Part shown: one piece after another, positions 39,900-49,451 of the stretch
Position numbering within the stretch: the first letter of the stretch is position 1
Layout of the letters: each line of letters opens with the position of its first letter
Source: Betaproteobacteria bacterium
GTDB taxonomy: Bacteria; Pseudomonadota; Gammaproteobacteria; Burkholderiales; Rhodocyclaceae
Length of the DNA: 64,000 nucleotides
Reading direction: 5' to 3'
Assembly: GCA_016234745.1 (NCBI GenBank)
Contig: JACRAR010000076.1
Location: 1-64,000 of the forward strand
Position numbers and translations under genes: made by a program
Notes under the pieces: generated by a model
Told to the model about the DNA's origin: nothing
The model's database searches: none
Seen by the model: the letters and a program-made list of their open reading frames with translations, nothing else

Positions 39900-40274
39900 A
39901 TGAGTGCCAGGATATTGGTGGTTGACGACGAAGACATTGTCATTCAGTGCTGCCTTCGCATACTCAAGGAAGGCACCTATCAGGTCGAGTATGTTAAGAG
40001 TGGCCTGGAGGCAGTAAAGAAAATTGCGGAATCCCATTTTGACTTGATCATTCTGGACTTCATGATGCCCAAGATGGATGGGATGGAAGTCCTTAAGAGG
40101 GTAAGGGAAATGCAGCCCGGAATAAAAGTCATCATGGTTACGGGACTCGATCAGACGCAAACCGCACAACGCGCGAAAGACCTTGGGGCGTTTGCCTATC
40201 TACCTAAACCGTTTGATCCCGACGATCTCAAGCTTGCGGTGGAGCGCGCCGTGTCTGAGTTTCAGGCACACTGA
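39900..40274 (+). CDS. stand-alone response-regulator receiver protein (CheY-like)
   Basis: A 124-residue single receiver domain without output domain: ILVVDDEDIV, phospho-acceptor in DLIILDFMMPKMDGMEVL, VTGLDQ and AYLPKPFDPDDL. The ATG at 39900 follows CGGAACAGGAC; the 14 upstream in-frame codons run into the terminator. It may take phosphate from the HupT/HoxJ-like kinase upstream, but the terminator before it suggests separate transcription. Confidence 0.88.
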   Translation: MSARILVVDDEDIVIQCCLRILKEGTYQVEYVKSGLEAVKKIAESHFDLIILDFMMPKMDGMEVLKRVREMQPGIKVIMVTGLDQTQTAQRAKDLGAFAYLPKPFDPDDLKLAVERAVSEFQAH

Positions 40275-40619
40275 TCATTTGACAAAGCTGGCAAATAGTT
40301 GCGGGTCGAAGCCGACCAGCAACTGAGTACCGGTATCTACCACGGGGCGCTTGATCAGGCTGGGATACTCAAGCATCAGCCTCACCGCCTGATTTTGAGC
40401 GGTGAGGCTTTGCTGGGTTGGGGTCAATTTGCGCCATGTCGTACCACGCGTGTTCAGCAAGGATTTCCAGCCCAGGTTTTGACACCATTGCAGCAACTGT
40501 TCTTGCTCTATGCCGAGCTTCTTGTAATCATGAAAGACGAATTCAACGTTGTGCGTTGTGCACCAGTCGAAGGCTTTTTTCATCGTGGCGCAATTTCTGA
40601 TGCCATAGATTGTCACCAT
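40275..40619 (-). CDS. ArsC/Spx-family protein (YffB-like)
   Basis: A 114-residue thioredoxin-fold protein of the arsenate-reductase-like family: TIYGIRNCATMKKAFDWCTTHNVEFVFHDYKK with the single active-site-type Cys in GIRNCATMKKA, and RGTTWRKL and LIKRPVVD near the C-terminus. The NC-x-T-x-KKA form is that of YffB rather than true ArsC. It abuts the receiver gene tail to tail with no gap. Confidence 0.88.
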   Translation of the reverse strand: MVTIYGIRNCATMKKAFDWCTTHNVEFVFHDYKKLGIEQEQLLQWCQNLGWKSLLNTRGTTWRKLTPTQQSLTAQNQAVRLMLEYPSLIKRPVVDTGTQLLVGFDPQLFASFVK

Positions 40620-40671
40620 GGTTTCGGCTCCATAATGGTTATACGTTCCATTTCAGGCAGTGGACTTCGAT

Positions 40672-41868
40672 CTAAGTCGTGAAAATTTTTCGGCGCATGA
40701 GAATGGTCCAGGCCAAGCCTCCCACTCCTAAACTTCCGTAGGCCATGCCCCAGGCCCAGTGGCTGGTGTGGCCACCGCTGGCGTCGAGTATGGCGCCAAA
40801 GACCAGAGGAGCCAAGAACCCGGAACCAAATCCCAGCAAGGAATACAGGGCCATTACCGCGCCGCGCTGCGCCAGCGGTGTCACGGCCACCAGCCCAGCC
40901 GTGAGTGTTGCCGAATCCGCCAGCACGCCGGTGTAATGCAAGGCCAGCATGCAGAGCATCAACCACCATGGCCAAGATGCCGAAAACCCGGCTACCCAGC
41001 ACAACACTCCCGAGATAGCCATGATCACGCATATCCATCGATAGCGACCAATACGTTCAGCGACTTCGTTGCCCAGTATGCTTGCCGGCAATCCAAGCAG
41101 ATTGATCAATGCCGCAGCCTCTGTCGGCGAAATCTTGGCTTGCTGGGATTCGGAAACAAAATAGGCGAAAGTGATGAAGGCGACCATCCACGAGCGCAAC
41201 CCAAATAATTCCCAGCAGTGCGCGGCATAGCCGAAAATGAACGGACGAATTTCCTTTTGCGCAAGGACAGGAGCAAAACGCGGCCACCAAGGTACATGTT
41301 GGGTGTGATGCGTTTCTTGAGGGGATAGGCCGAACAGAAGAATCAAACCGGCCAGGACAGGTCCCAACGACAGCACTGCAATTGAAGTTTGCCAGGAAAC
41401 GTGATTGCCGAGCCAACCGGCGGCAAGCAGAGAGAAACTTGTGCCGATGCCGAAGGTTGCCGTATAGAAAGCGATATAGCGCGCTTGCCGACCGTCGCTG
41501 GTGCGGTCGGTGAGCGCCTTGAGCCCCGGCATGTAGGTTCCTGCCAGTCCTGCACCTGTCAGCGCCTGAAATAATGCGGCAGAAAGCAGTCCATCCGTAC
41601 ACAAAGCAAATCCGGCCGTGCCTGATGCGGCCAGAGCACAGGAGAACACGAATACGTTACGGGCATCGAGCCGGTCAGTGATGCCCGACAGAAATGGCAC
41701 AGCCAGCATGTAGCCAAAGAAGAATGAGCCGCCGACAAATCCTGCTTGTGTATCGCTGAACTGCCAAGCCTCACGCAATGCGGGCAGGAACGCCGGGTAG
41801 GCGGCAAAGCCTGTCATGCTCAGCGTTTCGGCTAGGCACAGCAGGATGACGATACGGCGCGCAGTCAA
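40672..41868 (-). CDS. major facilitator superfamily transporter
   Basis: A 398-residue polytopic protein with about 12 hydrophobic segments. The MFS inter-helix motif appears as FLSGITDRLDARNVFVFSCALAASG after segment 2, and SSFFFG-type GGSFFFGYMLAVPF precedes it. LTGAGLAGTYMPGLKAL and SLLAAGWLGNHVSWQT are further MFS-like blocks. The substrate cannot be told. It lies between the YffB-like gene and bolA on the same strand. Confidence 0.88.
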   Translation of the reverse strand: MTARRIVILLCLAETLSMTGFAAYPAFLPALREAWQFSDTQAGFVGGSFFFGYMLAVPFLSGITDRLDARNVFVFSCALAASGTAGFALCTDGLLSAALFQALTGAGLAGTYMPGLKALTDRTSDGRQARYIAFYTATFGIGTSFSLLAAGWLGNHVSWQTSIAVLSLGPVLAGLILLFGLSPQETHHTQHVPWWPRFAPVLAQKEIRPFIFGYAAHCWELFGLRSWMVAFITFAYFVSESQQAKISPTEAAALINLLGLPASILGNEVAERIGRYRWICVIMAISGVLCWVAGFSASWPWWLMLCMLALHYTGVLADSATLTAGLVAVTPLAQRGAVMALYSLLGFGSGFLAPLVFGAILDASGGHTSHWAWGMAYGSLGVGGLAWTILMRRKIFTT

Positions 41869-41877
41869 AATACGGAA

Positions 41878-42141
41878 TCAGGCATCATCAGGTGCGCGGG
41901 CATTGATGCTCAGTGCATGGATCCCGGATTTCATCAATGATCCAAGCGCGGCATAGACCAGGCGATGTCGTTGCATCGTGTTGAGCCCGGTGAAGTGTTT
42001 GGAAATGACGGTCAGGCGATAATGTCCGCCACCATCTTTTGCTCCTGCGTGGCCGGCATGCAAAGCACTGTCATCCGCAATCTCCACTTGTTGCGGTTCC
42101 AGGCTGGCCAGACACTGGCGGATTTGTTCAAGGACACTCAT
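41878..42141 (-). CDS. BolA-family protein
   Basis: An 87-residue BolA domain: LASLEPQQVEIADDSALHAGHAGAKDGGGHYRLTVISKHFTGLNTMQRHRLVYAALGSLMKSGIHALSI, with the conserved His of RHRLVY. BolA proteins act with monothiol glutaredoxins in Fe-S handling. The start overlaps the YciI gene by 4 bases. Confidence 0.93.
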   Translation of the reverse strand: MSVLEQIRQCLASLEPQQVEIADDSALHAGHAGAKDGGGHYRLTVISKHFTGLNTMQRHRLVYAALGSLMKSGIHALSINARAPDDA

Positions 42142-42440
42142 TGAGGGAACACCTGCCGGAATGGACGCACCCAGGTGCTGACGAAAACACCGGTGGTGAT
42201 ATAGGGGTCGGCTTCGAACCAGGCTTGCGCTGCCTCCTGCGAGTCAAACTCGGCCACGATCAGGCTGCCGGTGAAACCTGCCGGACCTGGATCTGGCGTG
42301 TCGATCACTGGCAACGGCCCAGCCAGCACTAGCCTTCCTTCGGTCTGCAGCGCCTGGAGCCTTTCGACATGTGCTGGCCGAACAGCGAGACGCTGCTGCA
42401 GGCTGTCGTTTCTATCTTCGCCGAACAGGACGTACAGCAT
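42138..42440 (-). CDS. yciI: YciI-family protein
   Basis: A 100-residue ferredoxin-like fold protein: LYVLFGEDRNDSLQQRLAVRPAHVERLQALQTEGRLVLAGPLP carries the family His-Asp pair region (R-x-x-H-V-E-R), and GSLIVAEFDSQEAAQAWFEADPYITTGVF is the typical C-terminal half. Biochemical role unknown. The ATG at 42440 starts right after yciB (2-base gap); upstream in-frame codons lie within yciB. Confidence 0.92.
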   Translation of the reverse strand: MLYVLFGEDRNDSLQQRLAVRPAHVERLQALQTEGRLVLAGPLPVIDTPDPGPAGFTGSLIVAEFDSQEAAQAWFEADPYITTGVFVSTWVRPFRQVFPQ

Positions 42441-42442
42441 GG

Positions 42443-43066
42443 CTATTTTTCCTCGATGTATTTTGCCAGGAAGATACTTTGCGCGACGATGAAAACGAGC
42501 ATCAAGCCCATGCTGCCGAAGAGTTTGAAATTGACCCACACGGCTGTTGAAAAATCGAAAGCAAAGGCAACCAGGAGGTTCAAGACGCCCATCAGCGCGA
42601 AAAAAAGCGTCCATGCAAGATTGAGCTTTTGCCAAAGCGGGTCGGGCAATTGCACCTGCACTTCGAGCATGCCGCGGATCAAGTTTTTCTTCAGAATGGT
42701 GGCGGAGAAAAACAATACGCAAGCAAATACCCAATACAGCACGGTGGGTTTCCATTTGATGAAGGTTTCGTCGTGGAATATCAGTGTCAAGCTGCCAAAG
42801 AACGCCACCAGGACGAGGCTGACCCAGAGCATTTTGTCCACTTTGCCATGGCGCAGCCAGACCCAGCCGATTTGCATTGCGGTTGCCAGGATGACGACCA
42901 GCGTTGCGAGCAGGATGGGTGCCTGTTGCAGGCTGACAGTAGCATCCAGTCCGATGGTGCCAAGGATCGGAACGATTAAGTCAGCGGCAGCCTGGGGTTT
43001 GCTCTCCGCAATCTTGAAGGAGGCGAAAAACAGGATGACAGGGAAAAGGTCAAAGAGAAACTTCAT
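42443..43066 (-). CDS. yciB: inner membrane septation protein A family (YciB/IspZ)
   Basis: A 207-residue protein with five or six membrane segments, starting [18 protein letters not shown] and containing [26 protein letters not shown] and [24 protein letters not shown], all family signatures. It is implicated in cell-envelope synthesis and septation. The ATG at 43066 gives the family start; 87 upstream in-frame codons are inside msrB. Part of msrB-yciB-yciI-bolA. Confidence 0.94.
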   Translation of the reverse strand: MKFLFDLFPVILFFASFKIAESKPQAAADLIVPILGTIGLDATVSLQQAPILLATLVVILATAMQIGWVWLRHGKVDKMLWVSLVLVAFFGSLTLIFHDETFIKWKPTVLYWVFACVLFFSATILKKNLIRGMLEVQVQLPDPLWQKLNLAWTLFFALMGVLNLLVAFAFDFSTAVWVNFKLFGSMGLMLVFIVAQSIFLAKYIEEK

Positions 43067-43073
43067 CGGGAAA

Positions 43074-43478
43074 TTATACCGGCTGTTTTTTCTCCAGCTT
43101 GAGCGAAGCTGAATTGATGCAGTAGCGCAGTCCGTCCGGACCGGGGCCATCAGGAAAAACATGACCGAGATGAGCATCACAACTGCTGCAAAGCACCTCG
43201 ATGCGCTGCATGCCATGAGTAAGGTCTGCTGATTCAACAACATGCGACGCCTCTTGTGGCGCGGTGAAGCTCGGCCAGCCACAGCCTGAGTCAAATTTCC
43301 GTGTGGAGTCAAACAGCGGCAAGCCACAGCAGACGCAAAGAAATACGCCTGGATCGTGGCAGTCCCAGTACTTGCCGGTGAATGCAGGCTCGGTGCCTTT
43401 CTCTCTTGTCACATGATATTGCTGTGGCGTGAGAAGATTCCGCCACTCGCTATCGGACTTGATAATCTTTTGGCGCAT
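43074..43478 (-). CDS. msrB: peptide-methionine (R)-S-oxide reductase MsrB
   Basis: Reduces the R form of methionine sulfoxide in proteins. The 134-residue product contains [39 protein letters not shown], the zinc-type cysteines CxxC (48-51 and CSSC near 97-100), LGHVFPDGP and the catalytic RYCINSASL. The ATG at 43478 fits the family; the longer reading frame upstream is spurious and overlaps dadA. Divergent from dadA by 108 bases. Confidence 0.95.
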   Translation of the reverse strand: MRQKIIKSDSEWRNLLTPQQYHVTREKGTEPAFTGKYWDCHDPGVFLCVCCGLPLFDSTRKFDSGCGWPSFTAPQEASHVVESADLTHGMQRIEVLCSSCDAHLGHVFPDGPGPDGLRYCINSASLKLEKKQPV

Positions 43479-43586
43479 AGGTTTCTCCAAGGTGGAAAGT
43501 ATAATCGCTTGGATGAAGAATTTCCGCGAGAGCAGAATTGGTAGCCTGTTGCATCTCTTTTCCGCTGCGGCAATGAGAGGTTTGCG

Positions 43587-44834
43587 ATGCATGTGATCGT
43601 ACTCGGCGCAGGTGTTGTTGGAGTAACTTCCGCTTGGTATCTGAGAGAAGCCGGCCATGAAGTTACAGTCATCGACCGACAGCCAGAAGCGGCTCAAGAA
43701 ACCAGTTTCGCCAATGGTGGACAGATTTCCGTCAGCCATGCCGAGCCTTGGGCCAATCCGGCTGCTCCGTTGAAGGTGCTCGAATGGCTCGGTCGCGAGG
43801 ACGCCCCCTTGCTCTGGCGCTGGCGTGCCGACTGGCAGCAATGGTTTTGGGGATTGAGCTTCCTGCGCGAATGCATGCCAGGCAGGACACGCGCCAACAT
43901 TGCCGCGATTTTGCGGCTTGCGCTGTATAGCCGAGCCAGCCTGCAGGCATTACGCCAGACCACCGGAATTAGCTACGATCATCTCGAACGCGGCATTCTT
44001 CACCTTTATTTTGACGAGCAGGAATTTGCGCATGCTGTCCGACAGGCAGAACTGATGCGGGAATTCGGCTGCGAGCGCATCGTCAAGAGCGCCGAGGAAT
44101 GCCACCTGATCGAACCAGCGCTGGCACATGGCAAGCTCCAATTGGTTGGAGGCACGTATACCGCGGACGATGAATCGGGCGATGCCTGTCAATTCACGCA
44201 GAAGCTTGCAGATCTTTGTACCCAGCGCGGCGTTGAATTTCGCTTCAATCAGCCGATCGATGCATTGCTGCAGGAAGGCGGACGCATCATCGGGATACGC
44301 CTGCATGGCGGAGATGTCTTGACTGCCGACGCCTACATCGTTGCCCTGGGCAGTTATTCGCCAATGTTGTTGCGGCCGCTGGGAATCAAGCTGGTATTGC
44401 AGCCAGGGAAGGGTTATTCGGCCACCTTGCCTCTTGATGAAGGGAGCATTGCGCCAACCGTGAGCCTGATTGATGACCAGCATAAGGTAGTTTTTTCGCG
44501 GCTGGGGCAACGCTTGCGCATCGCCGGAACGGCCGAGTTCGCAGGCTACGATACCTCGCTCAATGCTGTGCGCTGCCAGGCTTTGCTGGATCGGGCCATG
44601 CAGTTGTTCCCATTTGCGGGGAACTTCGGGCAGGCTGAATTTTGGGCTGGATTACGTCCCGTGACACCGGGCAACGTACCTCTAATCGGCGCCACGCGTT
44701 ATAGCAACCTCTATTTGAATACCGGCCACGGAACCCTTGGCTGGACTATGGCATGCGGGTCGGGACGTTTGCTCGCCACCTTGGTTTCCGGAAAGAGGCT
44801 GGAAATCAGTGCGGAGGAATACGCCCCAGGCTGA
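43587..44834 (+). CDS. dadA: D-amino acid dehydrogenase small subunit (DadA type)
   Basis: FAD-linked, membrane-associated enzyme that deaminates D-amino acids and feeds electrons to the respiratory chain. In 415 residues: the dinucleotide-binding start [51 protein letters not shown], the DadA block [17 protein letters not shown], and [39 protein letters not shown]. Length fits the family (E. coli 432). Converges on the DUF2863 gene with a 4-base gap. Confidence 0.92.
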   Translation: MHVIVLGAGVVGVTSAWYLREAGHEVTVIDRQPEAAQETSFANGGQISVSHAEPWANPAAPLKVLEWLGREDAPLLWRWRADWQQWFWGLSFLRECMPGRTRANIAAILRLALYSRASLQALRQTTGISYDHLERGILHLYFDEQEFAHAVRQAELMREFGCERIVKSAEECHLIEPALAHGKLQLVGGTYTADDESGDACQFTQKLADLCTQRGVEFRFNQPIDALLQEGGRIIGIRLHGGDVLTADAYIVALGSYSPMLLRPLGIKLVLQPGKGYSATLPLDEGSIAPTVSLIDDQHKVVFSRLGQRLRIAGTAEFAGYDTSLNAVRCQALLDRAMQLFPFAGNFGQAEFWAGLRPVTPGNVPLIGATRYSNLYLNTGHGTLGWTMACGSGRLLATLVSGKRLEISAEEYAPG

Positions 44835-44838
44835 ATGT

Positions 44839-46041
44839 TCAGTGCAGGTGGCGTGGCGCCGCCTCGGCTTGGTCTTCGGGCAGTTCCGCATGCACGGCTT
44901 CGCCCTCTGGATTCGGATAGAGCGGAGAACCGCAATCGTCGCAATATTCGACAGTCAAGCGATGGTCCAGCACGGCGATCTCGCCGACGCTGATTTCGCG
45001 CAGGACTCCCTCGATTTGCGCCGCCATGTCGTTGACGTCGTCCTCGGCATCGAGCAACGGCCACACTACGCCATGCACAACTTGATTTGAATCTTTGAGC
45101 GTGAAGCCGATCCGATATTCCTCAAGACGCTGGTCATAGAACGGTGCGACCACGGCGCGCAAACCGCTGGCCATGACATTGAGCGTGGTACACAGAAATG
45201 CCACGGAAGCTCGAAGGGAATATGGCCGCGAGAGTCGGTCGGCATCGCGGCAACCTGCATGGTAGGCTTGCGGCAACAAGAGTTCCGTTGCGCAGCCGGG
45301 AAACAAAGGGCGTAGCGCTTCTCCGCCCTGGTTACGCCATTGCTTGAGAACCTCTGTTCGCTCACCGCCATCCTCCTGCCAGCGAAACAGTGCCGCACCG
45401 CGCGGTACGACTGCAACACCCAACAGATAGCGCGCGTCAGAGAGAAAATTAACGGTTTCCGGCATTTGACCCGGGTCAAGGTGTAAATCGCGGCTATGCA
45501 ATGCTGCCTTGGTGAGCCGCTCGGCAAGTGATGCTGTGTCGCAGTAGCTTTGCGGAAGTTGATCGGGGCTGAAGAGGAAATCAGCCAGGCCAATGCGCGT
45601 CGAAGCACCGAACACATGCGCTTGCAGATGAACCCGGGCATTGGCCAACTGAGGGGCCGGAACGACGCCCGCAGGAATGGTGAAGCGTGACCAAGCCAGT
45701 ATCGGGGCAACGAACAACAACAGATCCAGGTCCTTGCCTGACCTGGGATCACCATTCTCAATGGAGGGAGCGAGGAAATTACGGCTTTCGCAGCGCGCTT
45801 CGATCAGATCCGCCAATGCGTCATAGGCACGTTCCTGTCCTCCGTATAGCTGATCCAGTGCGGTATTCAGGGTGGCCTCATCGCCATCTTCGAGCAACCG
45901 ATCAATAAGCGCGCTTAATCGGACTGCCCAGAAATCATCTTCGATGCGACTTCCCGACAGACTCAATTCCGTGGCGAGCCGAAGCAGTTGCTCAGCGTCT
46001 GGCGACTGCTTGACTCGACGTGGGATTCGCGGGCGTTTCAT
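44839..46041 (-). CDS. DUF2863-family protein
   Basis: A 400-residue soluble protein with a helical N-terminus (SPDAEQLLRLATELSLSGSRIEDDFWAVRLSALIDRLLEDG) and a C-terminal half with LEEYRIGFTLKDSNQVVHGVVWPLLDAEDD. This pattern is that of the DUF2863 family, essentially betaproteobacterial and of unknown function; the match is from memory. The ATG at 46041 is preferred over an upstream TTG. A pair of cysteines near the end (YCDDCGSPLYPN) looks like half a zinc ribbon. Confidence 0.75.
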   Translation of the reverse strand: MKRPRIPRRVKQSPDAEQLLRLATELSLSGSRIEDDFWAVRLSALIDRLLEDGDEATLNTALDQLYGGQERAYDALADLIEARCESRNFLAPSIENGDPRSGKDLDLLLFVAPILAWSRFTIPAGVVPAPQLANARVHLQAHVFGASTRIGLADFLFSPDQLPQSYCDTASLAERLTKAALHSRDLHLDPGQMPETVNFLSDARYLLGVAVVPRGAALFRWQEDGGERTEVLKQWRNQGGEALRPLFPGCATELLLPQAYHAGCRDADRLSRPYSLRASVAFLCTTLNVMASGLRAVVAPFYDQRLEEYRIGFTLKDSNQVVHGVVWPLLDAEDDVNDMAAQIEGVLREISVGEIAVLDHRLTVEYCDDCGSPLYPNPEGEAVHAELPEDQAEAAPRHLH

Positions 46042-46265
46042 GGCGTCTAGGAGAGTTCTCAATTTGTTATTTTACCAGTTGCCACCAAACAGATGCGGAG
46101 TCCACAGTTGCATTGCCTGACAGATTTCCGGAGCGGACATCTAATCGTGAAGAATTGAGGGGCGCATCGAAGTCGGCGCTAGCGATTTGCGGTTTACTTG
46201 GCCGAACTCCTGTTGCAATATATGAGTTCCGGACAATTACCTGCGTTATAGAGGTTGATGAAAAG

Positions 46266-46742
46266 ATGAGTACCAGTATCGCCGATCTGCTTGACGGGTT
46301 GAAGCTTTTTGGGGATTTTTCCTACCCTGAGCTAGGCGTCGTGGGCCGCTTCATGATGCCCCAGTCAGCCAAGAAAGGGGAGGTCATTTTCCATGAAGGC
46401 GACCCGGGAAGCTTTATGCTCATCCTGACCAAGGGAAGCATATCAATTCTGAAAGGCGGGGAACACGGGCAACAATTGCTTTCCTGCGAGGGGCGAGGCC
46501 GCATCGTTGGCGAAATGGCCTTGCTGGATCGAGAAAGGCGCTCTGCCTCATGTGTTGTCGAGAGCGATTGCGAATATCTGTCATTCAACCAAGAGGGGCT
46601 GAGAAGACTGGCAGCCGAGTATCCATCACTCGCCTATCGCTTCATGTTTTGTCTGGCGCAAATTCTTTCGCGGCGTTTGCGCAGAACTTCGGGAATGATG
46701 GCAGATTTTCTTGGCGATACCGTGCATGAATCCGATTCATGA
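46266..46742 (+). CDS. cyclic-nucleotide-binding domain protein without DNA-binding domain
   Basis: A 158-residue protein made of one cNMP-binding domain: FGDFSYPELGVVGRFMMPQSAKKGEVIFHEGDPGSFMLILTKGSISILKGG, and a phosphate-binding cassette GRIVGEMALLDRERRSASCVVESDCEYL retaining the key Glu and Arg. After the C-helix (YRFMFCLAQILSRRLRRTSGMM) the protein stops, so there is no helix-turn-helix as in CRP/FNR. It probably regulates a partner by contact. Overlaps rarD by 4 bases. Confidence 0.85.
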   Translation: MSTSIADLLDGLKLFGDFSYPELGVVGRFMMPQSAKKGEVIFHEGDPGSFMLILTKGSISILKGGEHGQQLLSCEGRGRIVGEMALLDRERRSASCVVESDCEYLSFNQEGLRRLAAEYPSLAYRFMFCLAQILSRRLRRTSGMMADFLGDTVHESDS

Positions 46743-47638
46743 GCCGAGGAGTCTGGTGTGCGCTTTGTGCCTATACGATCTGGGGATTCATTCCGATATA
46801 CCTGAAGTGGCTTAATCAGGTACCGGCGCTTGAAATCGTTGGCCATCGCATCATCTGGTCTTGCCTGATGCTCTGCGCTTATCTGCTGGCAACCCGATCC
46901 TGGCGTAATTTTCTGATGCAAATCCCCAACTTTCGGGTTATAGGGGCCTACCTGGCCGCCGCGATATTGCTCAGCGCCAATTGGCTGGTTTATGTCTGGG
47001 CCGTCAATGCGAACTTCATTGTTGACGCCAGCCTGGGATATTTCATCAATCCCCTCATCAGCGTGTTGTTCGGTGTGTTGCTACTGAAGGAAAGGCTGCG
47101 CTCCTGGCAATGGCTGGCAGTGGGTCTGGCGTTGGCCGGAGTGATTTACCTCACTTGGGCGCATGGGTCATTGCCCTGGATAGCCTTGGTGCTGGCTTTC
47201 AGCTTTGCTCTCTATGGCCTGATCAAGAAAACCTCTCCGTTGGGAGCCTTGCCTGGTCTTACACTGGAAACGGGAATTCTGTTCTTGCCCGGGATGGCTT
47301 ATTTGCTTTTCGCCGAGTTTCATGCAAATGGGGCATTTCTTCATCGCGGTGCGATGGTTGATATCCTGCTGATCGGCTGCGGCTTGGTGACTGCAGTGCC
47401 ACTCCTGTTGTTTGCAGCGGCGGCGCAGCGTATTCCTCTGGCGTTGGTGGGTTTGCTGCAATATATCGGGCCGACTTTGCAATTTCTGATCGGCGTGCTG
47501 ATTTATGATGAACCCTTCACCTCTGACAAATTCATCGGGTTCGGCCTGGTCTGGGTTGCCCTATTGATATTCGCTTTCGAGAGTTTTCTGCATCGACCTG
47601 CCAGGGCAGTGCAGATGCCACAGGTCATTGAGGCATGA
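46739..47638 (+). CDS. rarD: EamA-family transporter RarD
   Basis: A 299-residue, ten-segment drug/metabolite transporter. RarD-type features are RGVWCALCAYTIWGFIPIYLKWLNQVPALEIVGHRIIWS, ANWLVYVWAVNANFIVDASLGYFINPLISVLFGVLLLKERLRSWQW and PLALVGLLQYIGPTLQFLIGVLIYDEPFT. Substrate unknown. ATG overlaps the cNMP-binding gene, so the two are coupled in translation. Confidence 0.93.
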   Translation: MSRGVWCALCAYTIWGFIPIYLKWLNQVPALEIVGHRIIWSCLMLCAYLLATRSWRNFLMQIPNFRVIGAYLAAAILLSANWLVYVWAVNANFIVDASLGYFINPLISVLFGVLLLKERLRSWQWLAVGLALAGVIYLTWAHGSLPWIALVLAFSFALYGLIKKTSPLGALPGLTLETGILFLPGMAYLLFAEFHANGAFLHRGAMVDILLIGCGLVTAVPLLLFAAAAQRIPLALVGLLQYIGPTLQFLIGVLIYDEPFTSDKFIGFGLVWVALLIFAFESFLHRPARAVQMPQVIEA

Positions 47639-47701
47639 AGGGACTTGAAGCAGGCCAAATCGGCCTCATGTAGAGGGTATTCGTCATACGGAGATCATTC
47701 G

Positions 47702-47935
47702 ATGAATGTCCTGTTCAACAATCCTTTGCTTTACCTGATCGATTATCCCGGTCACGATGCCCTGGAAATTCTTGATAAGCGCAACGGCCGGATGGGGCTG
47801 GTTCGCGGTGCAACAGCCGAGCGCATGCGCACCGAATTCGGCATTTTTCTCAGCAAAGCCCACGATCAGGAGGAGTTCGAGGATTTCATCGATACCTATG
47901 AAGAGATTCTGGATCACCAGGCGACACTGCATTGA
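47702..47935 (+). CDS. DUF3567-family small protein
   Basis: A 77-residue acidic protein: NVLFNNPLLYLIDYPGHDALEILDKRNGRMGLVRGATAERMRTEF, ending FEDFIDTYEEILDHQATLH. The shape and the final block recall DUF3567, a small betaproteobacterial family of unknown function (match from memory). ATG at 47702 follows GGAGATCATTCG. The DUF3301 gene is 42 bases downstream. Confidence 0.75.
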   Translation: MNVLFNNPLLYLIDYPGHDALEILDKRNGRMGLVRGATAERMRTEFGIFLSKAHDQEEFEDFIDTYEEILDHQATLH

Positions 47936-47977
47936 TCGCCAGATGATAGGCGCGAACCATCGCCAGCCCTGGGTGCC

Positions 47978-48310
47978 ATGCCTGGCTTCGAACTTGCCAG
48001 CCTAGCCATCCTTGGGGGGCTTTGCTGGCTCTGGTTCGACAGTCTGAAGGCACGCGATGCCGCCATTGCCGCCACGCGCAGAGCTTGCGCTACAGAAGGG
48101 CTGTTGTTGCTCGACGACACGGTTGCGATAGCCGGCTTGAAGCCGGATCGCGATGCCGATGGCCAACTGAAACTCAGAAGAGTCTACGAGTTCGAATACA
48201 GCGATACTGGCAACAACCGACGCAAAGGCAGCGTAGTGATTCGGGGATCGCGTATTTTGGTCATCAACATCGGGCTACGCCTGGTGCCGGAGGAAAGAAC
48301 TCTGCACTAG
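47978..48310 (+). CDS. DUF3301-family membrane-anchored protein
   Basis: A 110-residue protein with one N-terminal membrane helix (LASLAILGGLCWLWFDSL) followed by ARDAAIAATRRACATEGLLLLDDTVAIAGLKPDRDADGQLKLRRVYEFEYSDTGNNRRKGSVVI, the pattern of DUF3301, a family of unknown function found in beta- and gammaproteobacteria. It converges on the parvulin gene with a 20-base gap. Confidence 0.82.
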   Translation: MPGFELASLAILGGLCWLWFDSLKARDAAIAATRRACATEGLLLLDDTVAIAGLKPDRDADGQLKLRRVYEFEYSDTGNNRRKGSVVIRGSRILVINIGLRLVPEERTLH

Positions 48311-48330
48311 GCGTTTTCCTTTTGTCCGCG

Positions 48331-49239
48331 CTACTGTTTCTTGGCAGGCTCGGCAGGTTTGGCCTCAACAGGCTTTGATTCTGTCGTGGGTGCGGCTGCG
48401 GGCGCCTTGGCGGCAACAATTTCGATCTTGGCCTTGGCTTTCATGTCATCGAAAAGCTTGCGCAAGCTCTGTTGCTGGACTTGCTGCTGCAACATGGGCT
48501 TAACTTGATCGAGCGGCGGCACCTGCTTCGGACGAGTATCTTCCAGCAAAATCACGTGGTAGCCGAATTGCGACTTGACCGGCTCTTCAGTGAATTTGCC
48601 TTTTTCGAGCTTAGCGACGGCAGTTCCAAATTCGGGCACCATCCCGCGGGGATCGAACCAGCCAAGATCGCCACCATTGCCTTTGGAGCCTGGGTCCTTG
48701 GATTGCGCCTTGGCCAAACCGTCGAAGGCTTTGATGTTTTTCTTGAGCTTGGCGATGATCTCCTTGGCATCGCTTTCCTTGTCGACCAGAATATGACGTG
48801 CCTTGTATTCGTTGGTCGACATCTGACCTTTGATCTTTTCGTATTCCGCCTTGAGGTTATCGTCACTCACCGGATTGTTCTTCAGGTAATCCTGAACGAA
48901 TGCATTGGCGAGAATGGACTGCCTGGTCAACTCGATCTGATCCTGCGCTTCGGGCGTCTTGTCCAGACCTTTCTTGAGAGCTTCTTGTGCAATGAGATAT
49001 TGCATGGAAAGATGCTCAATGATCGCCTTGCGTCCGTCTGCGGTGTCGGGTTGTCCTTGCGCCGCGCGCTGCCGCGACAACATATCGACGCTCATCTCGC
49101 TGATGGCATGGCCGTCAACAGTTGCTGCAACCGCAGACTTGGACGTGCTGGCACTTCCAGACTGTTCAGTGAAATTGCATGCGCTCAAAGCGAACAATGA
49201 AGCTGAGCACAACAGCAACAAGCGGGAATTGGATAGCAT
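48331..49239 (-). CDS. parvulin-type peptidyl-prolyl isomerase lipoprotein
   Basis: A 302-residue periplasmic foldase. Lipoprotein signal (LLLLCSASLFALSAC, lipidated Cys near 21), a SurA/PrsA-like N-terminal helical chaperone region (SMQYLIAQEALKKGLDK), a PpiC domain (YKARHILVDKESDAKEIIAKLKK; DPGSKGNGGDLGWFDPRGMVPEFG; KSQFGYHVILLED) and an Ala/Pro/Lys-rich tail. Related betaproteobacterial proteins include PrsA-like isomerases. Lies downstream of the tRNA-Pro terminator, so it should have its own promoter. Confidence 0.9.
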   Translation of the reverse strand: MLSNSRLLLLCSASLFALSACNFTEQSGSASTSKSAVAATVDGHAISEMSVDMLSRQRAAQGQPDTADGRKAIIEHLSMQYLIAQEALKKGLDKTPEAQDQIELTRQSILANAFVQDYLKNNPVSDDNLKAEYEKIKGQMSTNEYKARHILVDKESDAKEIIAKLKKNIKAFDGLAKAQSKDPGSKGNGGDLGWFDPRGMVPEFGTAVAKLEKGKFTEEPVKSQFGYHVILLEDTRPKQVPPLDQVKPMLQQQVQQQSLRKLFDDMKAKAKIEIVAAKAPAAAPTTESKPVEAKPAEPAKKQ

Positions 49240-49290
49240 GGATAAGTTCCTTAGAGGTGCAAAAACGATTGGACAGAAAATTCAATAAAC

Positions 49291-49312
49291 AAAAAGCCGC
49301 ACCGGGCGGCTT
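49291..49312 (-). terminator. rho-independent terminator of tRNA-Pro
   Basis: On the minus strand a 7-bp stem AAGCCGC/GCGGCTT with a 5-base loop runs into TTTTTG, 15 bases after the tRNA 3' end. Confidence 0.85.
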
Positions 49313-49326
49313 CACCTAGATCTACT

Positions 49327-49404
<78 letters not shown>

Positions 49405-49451
49405 CTGGATAAAATTATAACAGATCGCCTGAATGCTTCTGGTGCTGTTGT

